From an uncultured Bacteroidota bacterium (GTDB taxonomy: Bacteria > Bacteroidota > Bacteroidia > Chitinophagales > Chitinophagaceae): a stretch of 64,000 bases of DNA. The stretch is taken from the NCBI GenBank assembly GCA_903903635.1, contig CAIUZK010000040.1, positions 1-64,000 on the forward strand, in the 5' to 3' direction. The notes under the pieces are model-generated. The model had not been told where the DNA came from, searched no databases, and saw only the letters and a list, made by a program, of their open reading frames with translations. The translations under genes and the position numbers were made by a program. Within the stretch, counting starts at the first letter, position 1, and each line of letters opens with the position of its first letter. Positions 43,519-51,868 of the stretch are shown in pieces.

Positions 43519-43644
43519 CTTTCGTATCTCCATTTACCCCCAGCCAGTATCTTTATTTTCTTACATGCCCTAAGTTCCCGCATAGTAATTCTTTGGTTTT
43601 TGTGGGTTAAAGGTTGGAAATTTGCGAAAACGCATGAATTCGTC

Positions 43645-43687
43645 TGATATAGATCATTGTCAAGACATTGAGACTCAGATACTTTTG
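43645..43687 (+). promoter_or_regulatory. FNR-like box and -7 element of the marR gene
   Basis: TGATATAGATCA (43645-43656) and a perfect TAnnTTTG element TACTTTTG (43680-43687), 24 bp end to start. The predicted transcription start near 43691 falls after the frame-opening TTG/ATG codons at 43622/43634, so translation must begin at ATG 43787. Confidence 0.75.
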
Positions 43688-43786
43688 TTAAAAGGAATTA
43701 GTAATCTGGCTATCAGGAGAACTTTTAATATTCTTTGGAACTTTGAAACCGGATATCAAATTTTGTTACCGTCATATAATCAGATC

Positions 43787-44347
43787 ATGAAACTTGAAAC
43801 AGAAATACGTCAGGCAAAACCGTTCAGAAATGAATACCACAAAGCCGTAGTGAATATTATTTATTCAGGAAAATGGATGCTTCAATTTGTGACGGATCTT
43901 GTAAAAGAATATGGACTTACTCCCCAGCAATATAACATTCTTCGCATTTTGCGGGGAACATATCCGGAAGCCATGGGCGTACTACAGATACGTAATAGAA
44001 TGCTCGACCGCATGAGTGATGCATCAAGGATTGTTGAATTGCTGAGAAAAAAGGGGCTTGTGGAAAGAAATACATGTGAAGATAACAGACGGAAAATGGA
44101 TGTGATAATCACAGAGGCCGGATTAAATGTGCTTGAAGTCCTTGAAAAGGAAAATGAAACCATGGACAAGCAACTGGAATCATTAGATGAACAGGAGATT
44201 GCCCAACTGAATTATCTTCTTGATAAGGTGAGAGGTTCCGGTAATGAGCAAAAGGTTCAAACTTCAAAGGTGGTAAAGTCGGTAATTCCTAATTATAAAA
44301 TTCTGAATCCTGATTATCAGGAGGCAGTTCAAGCAAGGGTAGGGTAG
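43787..44347 (+). CDS. MarR-family transcriptional regulator
   Basis: A 186-residue protein. KLETEIRQAKPFRNEYHKAVVNI is a typical Bacteroidetes MarR start (quoted in part: IRQAKPFRNEYHKA). It is followed by GLTPQQYNILRILRG, the winged helix NRMLDRMSDASRIVELLRKK and the wing VERNTCEDNRRKMDVIITEAG. Upstream in-frame codons back to 43622 are rejected because they carry the promoter and share nothing with the family. The C-terminal 30 residues (after QKVQTSK) are an unconserved tail. The ligand is unknown. It lies between the two redox modules and is preceded by an FNR-like box. Confidence 0.88.
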   Translation: MKLETEIRQAKPFRNEYHKAVVNIIYSGKWMLQFVTDLVKEYGLTPQQYNILRILRGTYPEAMGVLQIRNRMLDRMSDASRIVELLRKKGLVERNTCEDNRRKMDVIITEAGLNVLEVLEKENETMDKQLESLDEQEIAQLNYLLDKVRGSGNEQKVQTSKVVKSVIPNYKILNPDYQEAVQARVG

Positions 44348-44449
44348 TTTTTCATTGTCTGTTTTATCCCTGTAGTAAATACTTTTTCTTGTGATGTTCC
44401 ATATCATAAGAGGTTGTTGCGGTTTTCTGATCTTAATCATTTCTTATAC

Positions 44450-44492
44450 TGATATAGGTCATAGGCTTCCTGTCCGTTCATTTGGAAATTTG
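44450..44492 (+). promoter_or_regulatory. FNR-like box and -7 element of the first fnr-like gene
   Basis: TGATATAGGTCA (44450-44461) and GAAATTTG (44485-44492; 7/8 match to TAnnTTTG), 24 bp end to start. The leader to the chosen TTG start (44673) would be about 175 nt, which would also allow a start at TTG 44562. Confidence 0.65.
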
Positions 44493-44672
44493 ATTTAAGG
44501 GAATTGTCATATTTGTTTTAGGACGAAAATGGCAATTAAGGGAGGTTGATTTTTCTGAAGATTGTACTCGCCAATTCAATATCTCACTTCTCCCGTTGCA
44601 CTGATCACTGTTATTGTAACATTTAGGTTAGGGCTATTTATTTTGGATTTTAAATCTGCAACCAGAAAGGAA

Positions 44673-45434
44673 TTGGGAAAGATAAATTGTAAAAACTGCA
44701 TCAATGCAGAGTGCTTTGTAAAATGCTGTTCCCGTAAGTGGCTGAATAAAATTGACGGATTAAAATGTCAGTTTTTATACAAAAAAAACCAGGATATTAT
44801 ATTTGAAGGATCAGAAGTTTTTGGTGTTTTCTTTATACAGCAGGGAAAGGTAAAGGTATTTACAAAAGGGTTGAAAGGTCGGGAACAGATAGTTCGCTTT
44901 GCCACTGATGGCCATATTCTTGGGCATCGGGGTATAGGTTCAGATATCTATCCCATCAGCGCCGCGGCTATGGAAGACTCGAAAATTTGTTTTATTGAGA
45001 ATGATACCCTTAATGAAATGTTCTCCGCAAATCCGAAATTTTCTGTGGAGCTGATGATGTATTATTCACGGGAATTGAGGAAACTGGAAAACAGGGTAAA
45101 ATACATCGCCCAAATGAACATCAGGGAGAAAACGGCCGAAGCCTTGTTGTTACTGTTTGAAATTTTCGGGATCAACAAACTGAATGAACTGAATATTTCT
45201 ATCTCCCGCGACGATATAGCCAGTACAGCCGGCAGCACCAGGCAGCAGGTAACTTCTCAGCTTTCGGAATTTGAGAAGGATGGATTGATTGAAAAGCATG
45301 GCAAAAGAATTGCTTTAAGCAAAATAGAGGAACTGAAAAAATTAGTCAGTCAGTTCAATGTTTATGTATCGCCTCAAACCGGGGTATTTAGCCTGAGCAA
45401 TGTTAATCCCATTAATCCGGGCATAATTCACTGA
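44673..45434 (+). CDS. FNR-type Crp/Fnr-family regulator 1
   Basis: A 253-residue protein from TTG 44673. This start was chosen because MGKINCKNCINAECFVK lines up with MKKISCDSCPNNSCLIK of the protein at 63200; a frame extension to TTG 44562 would add a hydrophobic leader. Cysteines sit at 6, 9, 14, and 106 (DSKICFIENDTL), the last aligning with Cys122 of E. coli FNR (SMVCEIPFETL), so an oxygen-labile [4Fe-4S] cluster is plausible. The recognition helix STRQQVTSQL lacks the FNR E-xx-SR contact residues. The last 25 or so residues include PINPG, encoded by a stray copy of a repeat (TTAATCCCATTAATCCG). Confidence 0.82.
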   Translation: MGKINCKNCINAECFVKCCSRKWLNKIDGLKCQFLYKKNQDIIFEGSEVFGVFFIQQGKVKVFTKGLKGREQIVRFATDGHILGHRGIGSDIYPISAAAMEDSKICFIENDTLNEMFSANPKFSVELMMYYSRELRKLENRVKYIAQMNIREKTAEALLLLFEIFGINKLNELNISISRDDIASTAGSTRQQVTSQLSEFEKDGLIEKHGKRIALSKIEELKKLVSQFNVYVSPQTGVFSLSNVNPINPGIIH

Positions 45435-45510
45435 TGATAAATCCGGATTCCCTGATTCTTCAAACCACAATTTTGCTGTTTCCTATAGCCTTCGGGTTCT
45501 CCGGCGGTTG

Positions 45511-45903
45511 CTAATTTGTTGCAGATGCTGCATCGCCAAGAGTAACGTCTTCGCTTATCCGGTTAAGCTCTTCTATAGTAAGGTTATATTTCTTCCTGAT
45601 TTCTTCGGAATAAATGTTCATGTAAAATTGATGTTTACTGTACCATTTATCATAAGCCGCCTGGTAGTATTTACGGGTAATCGCGATGTTGTGGTCGTTA
45701 TTTTCCAGTTTTGATTCTAATTCTTTTTTAAGAGGAATTATAGCATTTGCCAGAGAATCAGCTTTGATAGCGGCAAATTTAGTTTCATTATAGATTTTCA
45801 ATTTGTCTTCTTTGGAAATCCCTTGAATTGATTGCTGAAAATTGCTGCAACTTGCTATGCCTAAGCTAAGTATAGCTATGCTGCCAATAAATAAATTCTT
45901 CAT
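45511..45903 (-). CDS. Hypothetical lipoprotein
   Basis: A 130-residue lipoprotein from ATG 45903 (signal ending LGIASC). The mature part is largely helical and charged (KEDKLKIYNETKFAAIKAD, ELESKLENNDHNIAITRKYY), with no recognised domain. A perfect minus-strand -7 element lies 22 bp upstream of the start. It separates the FNR gene from module B and is transcribed against them. Confidence 0.65.
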   Translation of the reverse strand: MKNLFIGSIAILSLGIASCSNFQQSIQGISKEDKLKIYNETKFAAIKADSLANAIIPLKKELESKLENNDHNIAITRKYYQAAYDKWYSKHQFYMNIYSEEIRKKYNLTIEELNRISEDVTLGDAASATN

Positions 45904-45924
45904 AAAAAGCAGTTTTGTATGAAT

Positions 45925-45932
45925 CAAATGTA
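45925..45932 (-). promoter_or_regulatory. -7 promoter element of the hypothetical lipoprotein gene
   Basis: CAAATGTA on this strand reads TACATTTG on the minus strand, a full match to the Bacteroidetes TAnnTTTG element. No FNR-like box lies at the 24-bp spacing, in contrast to the redox promoters. Confidence 0.5.
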
Positions 45933-45975
45933 TATAGCAACCTGATTGGATGTGCGAAATGTCTGAAAATGGACA

Positions 45976-46060
45976 ATTTAGCCTAAGCTAAATCATAAAA
46001 TGCGTTTTAGCTACCAGATACTTTTGTTTTATTCAACCGTTGTTATAACATCAATTGTTA
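45976..46060 (+). promoter_or_regulatory. Promoter region of module B with a SlyA/MarR-like palindrome
   Basis: A perfect dyad ATTTAGC-CTAA-GCTAAAT (45976-45993) resembles the TTAGC...GCTAA operators of SlyA/MarR regulators. A perfect -7 element TACTTTTG follows at 46019-46026. The 12 bp at the FNR spacing (45984-45995, TAAGCTAAATCA) keep only one half-site. Downstream in the leader are TGTTATAACA (46041-46050) and the overlapping TAACATCAATTGTTA (46046-46060), further inverted repeats. The locally encoded MarR protein is the obvious candidate ligand-sensing binder. Confidence 0.55.
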
Positions 46061-46221
46061 TGCGGTCGGGCGGGAGAAAATAATTTGAGTTTTTAGGGTT
46101 AATAAAATAAAAATACGTAAAAGTGCGTAGCGGAATTTTATTGTAAAAAATCAATTAGAAGACATCGGTATCTTATTGCCGGACATGTAGAATTAATCTT
46201 TACCTCTAAATAAAATGCGCA

Positions 46222-47193
46222 ATGCAAAGTAACATTGAAGATGATCCAAAGAAAAATTCTGGTAGACGCGATTTCCTCAGGTTTGGGGCTATTGCTGCTG
46301 GTCTCACTATTGTAGGAGGCGGATTGCAAAAAGTTTTTTCCGGAGAAAAAGAGCCAGGAGAAAAGGTAAAACTGCTTTCTCCCAACGGGAAGGTTTATGA
46401 AGCAGATACATCTGCCTTGTGTGAATTTCGCCCCACACCTGTATCAAATGCTGAAGCCCGCAAAGGTATTGAGGGTAAGAAATTTGTAATGGTGTTTGAC
46501 TTATCCAAATGCGACGGTTGTAAAAAATGCACTGAAGCCTGTCAGACTATGCATTATACTGAACCTGATCGCGAATGGATTAAGGTATTTACCATGCATG
46601 ATGCAAAAGCTGAAGCGCCGTATTATCTGCCGAAGCCCTGTTTTCATTGCGACAATCCAACCTGTACAAAGGTGTGCCCTGTAAATGCAACCTTTAAAAG
46701 GCAGGACGGTATTGTGCTGATTGATAATGAACGTTGCATAGGTTGCCGTATGTGTATGGCAGCCTGTCCCTATTCCACCAGGTTCTTTAACTGGAGTCAT
46801 CCGGGTTCTGCTCAGAGAGCTGCAGTGGGTAATATAACCTATTCGCCTGAGCAGAGTGTACCAAGAAGAATGGGTACGGTAGAGAAGTGCGACTTCTGTC
46901 CGGATATGATCAGGCAAGGCAAGCTACCGGCATGTGTTAGCGGATGCCCGATGGATGTGATTTATTTTGGCGATCAGAATGAAGATGCAGTTACCAACTC
47001 ATCAGGCGTAACAGTAAAGCTGAGCGCATTGCTTGAGCAGAATGCTGCATATCGTCTGTTAGAAGAGCTGGGTACAGAACCACGTGTTTATTATCTGCCG
47101 CCGAAGAACAGAAAATATCCTGCACCAGAAGCAGGCGCGGGAGAAGATGGTAAGCCCAAAAAACATTCAGCTATGGGTAGTATGCCAATGTGA
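46222..47193 (+). CDS. Tat-exported Fe-S subunit, four-cluster DmsB/PsrB-type (module B)
   Basis: The protein has 323 residues with a full Tat motif GRRDFLRFGAIAAG. After VKLLSPNGKVYEADTSAL come four complete cysteine groups: CDGCKKCTEAC (97-107), CFHCDNPTCTKVCP, CIGCRMCMAACP and CDFCP...PACVSGCP. This is the expected set for four [4Fe-4S] clusters, unlike module A where one Cys is lost. The C-terminus has a loose tail (GAGEDGKPKKHSAMGSMPM). It should sit on the periplasmic face with the NrfD protein encoded 59 bp downstream. No catalytic molybdoenzyme gene is near. Confidence 0.91.
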   Translation: MQSNIEDDPKKNSGRRDFLRFGAIAAGLTIVGGGLQKVFSGEKEPGEKVKLLSPNGKVYEADTSALCEFRPTPVSNAEARKGIEGKKFVMVFDLSKCDGCKKCTEACQTMHYTEPDREWIKVFTMHDAKAEAPYYLPKPCFHCDNPTCTKVCPVNATFKRQDGIVLIDNERCIGCRMCMAACPYSTRFFNWSHPGSAQRAAVGNITYSPEQSVPRRMGTVEKCDFCPDMIRQGKLPACVSGCPMDVIYFGDQNEDAVTNSSGVTVKLSALLEQNAAYRLLEELGTEPRVYYLPPKNRKYPAPEAGAGEDGKPKKHSAMGSMPM

Positions 47194-47252
47194 TCAGGCT
47201 TGATACAGGGATAAAAAAATAAAATTTCTTAAAACATAAAAATATTTCAATT

Positions 47253-48650
47253 TTGGAAAACGAAAAATTCGATTTAAAAAATGAAGTGGAAATCCTTCGC
47301 GAGGATTGTCTTCGCCCGACCAGAACTTTTGGACGGTCTACACAATTATGGGTTGGTTTCCTGCTGATTATTATAGGATGGGGGCTATATTGCTATATCC
47401 ATCAGTTGCGGCATGGACTGGGAGTAACAGCCATGCGCAATTACGTATCATGGGGGTTATACATTTCAACGTTTGTTTTCTTTATTGGAATCAGCCATTC
47501 AGGCACACTGGTGTCGGCAATCCTGAGGATTACCAAACAGGAATGGAGAAGGCCAATTACGCGTTCGGCTGAATTGCTCACATTTGTTTCTCTTTGTTTT
47601 GGTGGTATTCAGCCCATCATTGATCTGGGGCGTCCAGACAGGATCGCCAACCTGGTTATTTTCGGAAGGCTTCAGTCTCCGCTTATCTGGGATATCATAT
47701 CGATCTGCACCTATTTTACAGGAAGTACGGTTTTCCTGTTTCTGCCTATGATACCCGATATGGCGTTATGCCGCGACAGGCTGACTGTTGTGGATACAAG
47801 GTACAAGCGATTTAAGAAATGGTTGTATACTTTCCTTGCAATAGGCTGGAAAGGAACCAAATCTCAATGGCACCGGCTGGAAACCACAATGACCATTATG
47901 ACCATAATAATCATACCTGTTGCGGTTTCGGTGCATACTGTGGTGAGCTACATTTTTGCAATGACACTGAGACCAGGATGGGACAGTACTCTGTTTGGAC
48001 CTTACTTTGTGGTAGGGGCGCTTTATTCAGGATCTGCGTGCGTAATACTTGGTATGGCTGCTTTCAGGAAATTGTATCACCTGGAAAAATACATAACCCC
48101 AAGGCATTTTGATCTGATTGGGAAAGTGGTATTGGCGCTGACAATGGTCTATGCCTATATGAACCTGAATGAGTATTGGATACCAGCCTATAAGATGGCT
48201 ACCGCTGAAGGTCATTTGCTTTCGGATTTATTTACAGGTAGTTATTCAAAAGCTTTCTGGACCTGTCAGTTCGGTACTGTTTTGTTGCCAATAGTTGTTA
48301 TGGCCTTTCCAAAAGGAAGAAAGATCACTCCATTGGTTATTACCTGTATCATTATTGCAATAGGAGCATGGGTGAAAAGGTATCTTATTGTAGTACCAAC
48401 ACTGCTGCATCCTTTTATGCCCATTCAGGAAGTGCCCGAATCATGGTCTACCTACTTTCCAAATTACGTAGAGTTTTCTGTAACAGCAGCTTGTCTTGCA
48501 GGTATATTCCTCATCATTACACTTTTCTCCAAGCTATTCCCAATGATGGCAGTATGGGAGGTAGAAGAAGGTATTGAAATAGATCACGATACAAAAGTAG
48601 CAGTAGAGCTCAGAGAGCAAAGGCATGTGGAAGAAGCTAAGGCATCTTAA
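47253..48650 (+). CDS. NrfD/PsrC-family membrane subunit (module B)
   Basis: A 465-residue protein starting at TTG 47253 (frame MENEKFDLKN). The order of segments is the same as in module A: LWVGFLLIIIGWGLYCYI, NYVSWGLYISTFVFFIGIS, DLGRPDRIANLVIFGRLQSPLIWD, PGWDSTLFGPYFVVGALYSG (here in parts: DLGRPDRIANL, GRLQSPLIWD, PGWDSTLFGPYF). It has eight to ten membrane helices and a charged C-terminal tail. It probably oxidises menaquinol. The role is by family; direction of electron flow is inferred. Confidence 0.92.
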   Translation: MENEKFDLKNEVEILREDCLRPTRTFGRSTQLWVGFLLIIIGWGLYCYIHQLRHGLGVTAMRNYVSWGLYISTFVFFIGISHSGTLVSAILRITKQEWRRPITRSAELLTFVSLCFGGIQPIIDLGRPDRIANLVIFGRLQSPLIWDIISICTYFTGSTVFLFLPMIPDMALCRDRLTVVDTRYKRFKKWLYTFLAIGWKGTKSQWHRLETTMTIMTIIIIPVAVSVHTVVSYIFAMTLRPGWDSTLFGPYFVVGALYSGSACVILGMAAFRKLYHLEKYITPRHFDLIGKVVLALTMVYAYMNLNEYWIPAYKMATAEGHLLSDLFTGSYSKAFWTCQFGTVLLPIVVMAFPKGRKITPLVITCIIIAIGAWVKRYLIVVPTLLHPFMPIQEVPESWSTYFPNYVEFSVTAACLAGIFLIITLFSKLFPMMAVWEVEEGIEIDHDTKVAVELREQRHVEEAKAS

Positions 48651-48709
48651 TGCGCGGGCAGATGATATAAACAATTTTATAAACAAACTGGTAATAAACA
48701 GAAAGCAAT

Positions 48710-49642
48710 ATGACGACGAAATGCAAAATAAATTGCAGCTTATTTTTGAAAAGATCAGCTCTTGCAATAGCCATAACAGGTATATTTTCCGGGAGTCTGC
48801 CTGCTCAGGACAAACCGAAAACCGGGGGCAAAAGTGAAGCCACAATATTAATGTCATACAGTAAAAGCGCTGATGGCCATAAAATGGCAATGGCTACAGT
48901 GAAAGCAAAAAAGGATGGAAAGTTTTCAGCTGCGAAAAACGCATGGGTTAACTTTTATGTTCTTTCGGGCGGCCAACCTCAGAAATTGAGACAGGTAGTG
49001 ACAAATGACAGAGGCGTGGCAAAAGTGGAGCTTGGAAAAGATACACCGCTGGATGATAGCCTGTATTTTACTGTTATCGCAAAAATTGAAGGCGATGCAC
49101 AATATGAAGATGCACAGGAACAAATGCACTATAAAGAGGCTAATGTTACTCTTGGAATGAATGCTCAGGATACCTCCAGAACAGTGGTAGCCAAGGTGAC
49201 GGAAATGGGAAAAGACGGTAAGGAGTCTCCTGTAAAAAATGCTGAAGTTAAATTTTGTGTTAAGCGTCTTTTTGGCGCCATGTCGGCGGCTGAAGAAGCT
49301 GCTGTAAGTACTGATGACAAAGGGGAAGCCACATTTGCATATCCCAAAAACATACCGGGTGATACAGCCGGTAATATTACGGTTGTGGCCAAAATTCTGG
49401 ACAATGATAAGTTTGGAAATGTAGTGGCCGAGGCCAGCGCCAATTGGGGTACGCACCTGGCAAATATTAAAGATCCATTCCCCAGAGAGCTATGGAGTCC
49501 ATATGCTCCCTGGCCTCTTGTTATCACCATTACCTCGCTTTTTGGCGGAGTATGGTGTGTATATTTCTTCCTGTTCAGGCAGATGGTGAAAATAAAGAAG
49601 GATGGCAAAGAAGTTGCAAAAGCAGAGACAATCAAAAATTAA
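48710..49642 (+). CDS. Ig-like periplasmic protein with C-terminal membrane anchor (module B)
   Basis: A 310-residue protein, paralogue of 42556-43461. A signal peptide (SALAIAITGIFSGSLPAQD) precedes two Ig-like domains. The first has ATVKAKKDGKFSAAKNAWVN. The second has VKNAEVKFCVKRLFGAMSAAEE, matching VKGVEVKLGIKRLCGDLQIGEE in module A (shared core VK-AEVK-VKRL). One C-terminal helix (WPLVITITSLFGGVWCVYFF) anchors it. Synteny in both modules argues that it is a genuine subunit of the Fe-S/NrfD complex. Confidence 0.75.
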   Translation: MTTKCKINCSLFLKRSALAIAITGIFSGSLPAQDKPKTGGKSEATILMSYSKSADGHKMAMATVKAKKDGKFSAAKNAWVNFYVLSGGQPQKLRQVVTNDRGVAKVELGKDTPLDDSLYFTVIAKIEGDAQYEDAQEQMHYKEANVTLGMNAQDTSRTVVAKVTEMGKDGKESPVKNAEVKFCVKRLFGAMSAAEEAAVSTDDKGEATFAYPKNIPGDTAGNITVVAKILDNDKFGNVVAEASANWGTHLANIKDPFPRELWSPYAPWPLVITITSLFGGVWCVYFFLFRQMVKIKKDGKEVAKAETIKN

Positions 49643-49675
49643 ATAATTATTCACAAACAAAATAAAATACCAAAC

Positions 49676-50101
49676 ATGAAAAGTAACATAAAAAGCTCAA
49701 AACTACCAGGCGCAATAGCAACCTGCACAATAGCCGCCGCATTTACATTTTTGTTTGCATTTACTCCTGCACCACAGGCAAATGTATGGACAGCCCCTGC
49801 TACTGCAGATAAAGAAAAGAATCCGATAGCCGCTGATGCCGCATCTATTGAGGCAGGCAAGGATGTTTATAAGAAGAAATGCTATGATTGCCATGGAAAG
49901 AAAGGTAAGGGAGATGGCCCTAAAAGCTCTGAGTTGGATAAGGCGCCACAGGATTTTACTAAAGGTGATTTCCAGAAACAAACTGATGGTTCACTTTTCT
50001 GGAAAATCGGCGAAGGCAAGAAACCAATGCCTGGTTTCAAACATGAACTAAGTAAGGATCAGCGTTGGCAGGTTATCAATTATATCCGTACACTGAAATA
50101 A
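49676..50101 (+). CDS. Monohaem cytochrome c, class I (module B)
   Basis: A 141-residue exported protein (signal or anchor AIATCTIAAAFTFLFAFTP). One CYDCH site, GKGDGPKSSELDKAPQDFT, KKPMPGFKHELSKDQRW (candidate axial Met) and a final QVINYIRTLK. It is nearly a twin of 52885-53304 and more distantly related to 39390-39788. It lies 33 bp after the Ig-like gene and closes the core of module B. It is the likely periplasmic electron acceptor. Confidence 0.88.
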   Translation: MKSNIKSSKLPGAIATCTIAAAFTFLFAFTPAPQANVWTAPATADKEKNPIAADAASIEAGKDVYKKKCYDCHGKKGKGDGPKSSELDKAPQDFTKGDFQKQTDGSLFWKIGEGKKPMPGFKHELSKDQRWQVINYIRTLK

Positions 50102-50162
50102 TAATCAGATAACTTTTTTTTATTTTTTTCAACCATAATCATTAACAATCAAATCTAAATTT

Positions 50163-51419
50163 ATGAGAAAATTTACAAGGCATTCAGGCGCCATCTTGTT
50201 AATCGCAACAATAATATTCACTGCTGTTAATTGTACCAAAAACAATCAGGTAATTGATTCGAATTCATCAACTACCGCGGCAACAATTCTGAATTCAATT
50301 AAGGGGACTGCCACATTGCAGCCAATTGGTGGCAGTGCATGGGACGGCACAATAGAAGCCGCATGGGCAAATGCACCAAAACTGTCGGTATTAGCTACTG
50401 TACCTGCGCCAGGCAATAATACTTTCACAGGATATAATGGCAATACAGATAGCATTACCATCCGTTCGATGTATGATGCAGCCAACATTTATTTCCTCGT
50501 AGAATTCAATTCTGATTTCAAGAGTGTTTATTCTTCTCCCTGGTACTTTAATCCAACAACAAAATTATGGGCTCAGGAAGTTGCTACACCATCAAAAAAT
50601 GCAGATGGCGTAACATTCAGGCCCAGCTTTTCACAAGACCAGTTTGTTATTATGTTTAACATTAACAACTCATGTCCTTCCTTTAATACACTTTCCTGTT
50701 ATGCTGCCTGCCATATAAATACTGGTTACGGCGATTCTTCGGTTGGCGCTAGCGGAACTATGCATACTGTAGGATCAAGCGAAATTCTTGATGTATGGCG
50801 TGCAAGGACTATCCAGGTACTTAATGAAAACCAGTTGAACGACTGCTATATCTGGGACGGCGGCGGAGTGCTGAACAAGAATGAAGTTACAGCCGATCCT
50901 ATGGCAGCTACTTCAGACGGAGGATTCAGCAATAAACAAACAAAAACGATTACCGGAACAACTACAAAGGTTTCAATTCCTACATGGGTAATACCAGCCG
51001 GTGGTTATTCAAATGGAGTGATATTCCAGAAAGATACTTTATCAGGTACTGCAATTAAAGTTACTGCTGTTGATACCAACGGAGTTCTTACTCTGGCTAA
51101 TGGCAGTAAAATTGATCCACGCACATCAGCCTCAGGAACCAACTACCAGCAAGTGGGATATGGCGATGGCCCTAATTGCATACCAGGCAGCATAGTATCA
51201 AATTATACAGGCAGCCGCGGCGATGTTACAGCAAATTATTACTGGACAGGTACAGGATGGCGCTTGTTGTTGAGCCGCAAACTGAATACCGGAGATACCA
51301 AGTATGATGCGGACTTCTCTTCACTGGCAGATCAGCCATTTGGTGTGGGTGTTATGTTCGACGGAGCTGATAACCAACATGCTATTGTTCCAGGTCTGAC
51401 TTTGCACTTTAAGAAATAA
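50163..51419 (+). CDS. Ethylbenzene-dehydrogenase-gamma-like haem-binding lipoprotein
   Basis: A 418-residue lipoprotein (TIIFTAVNC). The sequence matches the EB_dh fold by eye: WDGTIEAAWANAPKL, SMYDAANIYFLVEF, FVIMFNINNSC, GTMHTVGSSEILDVWRARTIQ and FGVGVMFDGADNQH. In DMSO-reductase-family enzymes this domain is the gamma subunit holding a haem. Here it has also a CYAACH (CX3CH) motif, so a covalent haem is possible. The catalytic alpha subunit is absent from the window, so it is an orphan, perhaps acting purely as an electron carrier. Confidence 0.72.
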   Translation: MRKFTRHSGAILLIATIIFTAVNCTKNNQVIDSNSSTTAATILNSIKGTATLQPIGGSAWDGTIEAAWANAPKLSVLATVPAPGNNTFTGYNGNTDSITIRSMYDAANIYFLVEFNSDFKSVYSSPWYFNPTTKLWAQEVATPSKNADGVTFRPSFSQDQFVIMFNINNSCPSFNTLSCYAACHINTGYGDSSVGASGTMHTVGSSEILDVWRARTIQVLNENQLNDCYIWDGGGVLNKNEVTADPMAATSDGGFSNKQTKTITGTTTKVSIPTWVIPAGGYSNGVIFQKDTLSGTAIKVTAVDTNGVLTLANGSKIDPRTSASGTNYQQVGYGDGPNCIPGSIVSNYTGSRGDVTANYYWTGTGWRLLLSRKLNTGDTKYDADFSSLADQPFGVGVMFDGADNQHAIVPGLTLHFKK

Positions 51420-51447
51420 ATTATGATTTACAATTAATATTTTCTTC

Positions 51448-51846
51448 ATGAAAAAAATATTGTTAAATACGCTGGCTGTGTGTGCGGCGCTTGCAGTGCT
51501 GACCACAGGTTGCCGCAAGGATACGACACTTATAGTTCGGAGTGATTCTGCGGTTTCCGGTACTGTTTCTTTCAGTAAGGACCTGGTGCCCATTTTTGCA
51601 AAGAACTGTGCATTGAGCGGTTGTCATGCCGATGGTGGTAAATCGCCTACGCTTACAGCATCCAAAGCCTACGCTTCACTGAAGGGAGGGAACTTTGTGG
51701 ATACCACAAAACCTGCCAATAGTATCATATATGAGCGACTAACCGGTAAGTTAAATCCATCCATGCCATTAGGAGGAGCCAGCAATCCTTCTAATATCAA
51801 CGGATTGATACTTGCCTGGATAAAACAAGGTGCCAAGAACAATTAA
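51448..51846 (+). CDS. Small haem lipoprotein with CX4CH motif
   Basis: A 132-residue lipoprotein (LAVLTTGC). The single haem site is CALSGCH, a CX4CH motif in the context IFAKNCALSGCH that is common in Bacteroidetes cytochrome-like lipoproteins. SMPLGG near residue 108 may supply the axial Met. It lies between the gamma-like lipoprotein and a barrel gene, in one operon by spacing (28 and 22 bp). Confidence 0.82.
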   Translation: MKKILLNTLAVCAALAVLTTGCRKDTTLIVRSDSAVSGTVSFSKDLVPIFAKNCALSGCHADGGKSPTLTASKAYASLKGGNFVDTTKPANSIIYERLTGKLNPSMPLGGASNPSNINGLILAWIKQGAKNN

Positions 51847-51868
51847 GTAACAATTTAAAAAAGCTAAA

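Noticed and set aside
43622-43786. N-terminal extension of the MarR protein
   Set aside because: The frame is open back to TTG 43622, but the predicted promoter lies inside it, the residues do not match MarR proteins, and ATG 43787 gives the family start.
40250-50101. Modules as a nitrite (Nrf) or polysulfide reductase
   Set aside because: NrfA pentahaem nitrite reductase (CXXCK haem) and a PsrA-type molybdoenzyme are both absent.
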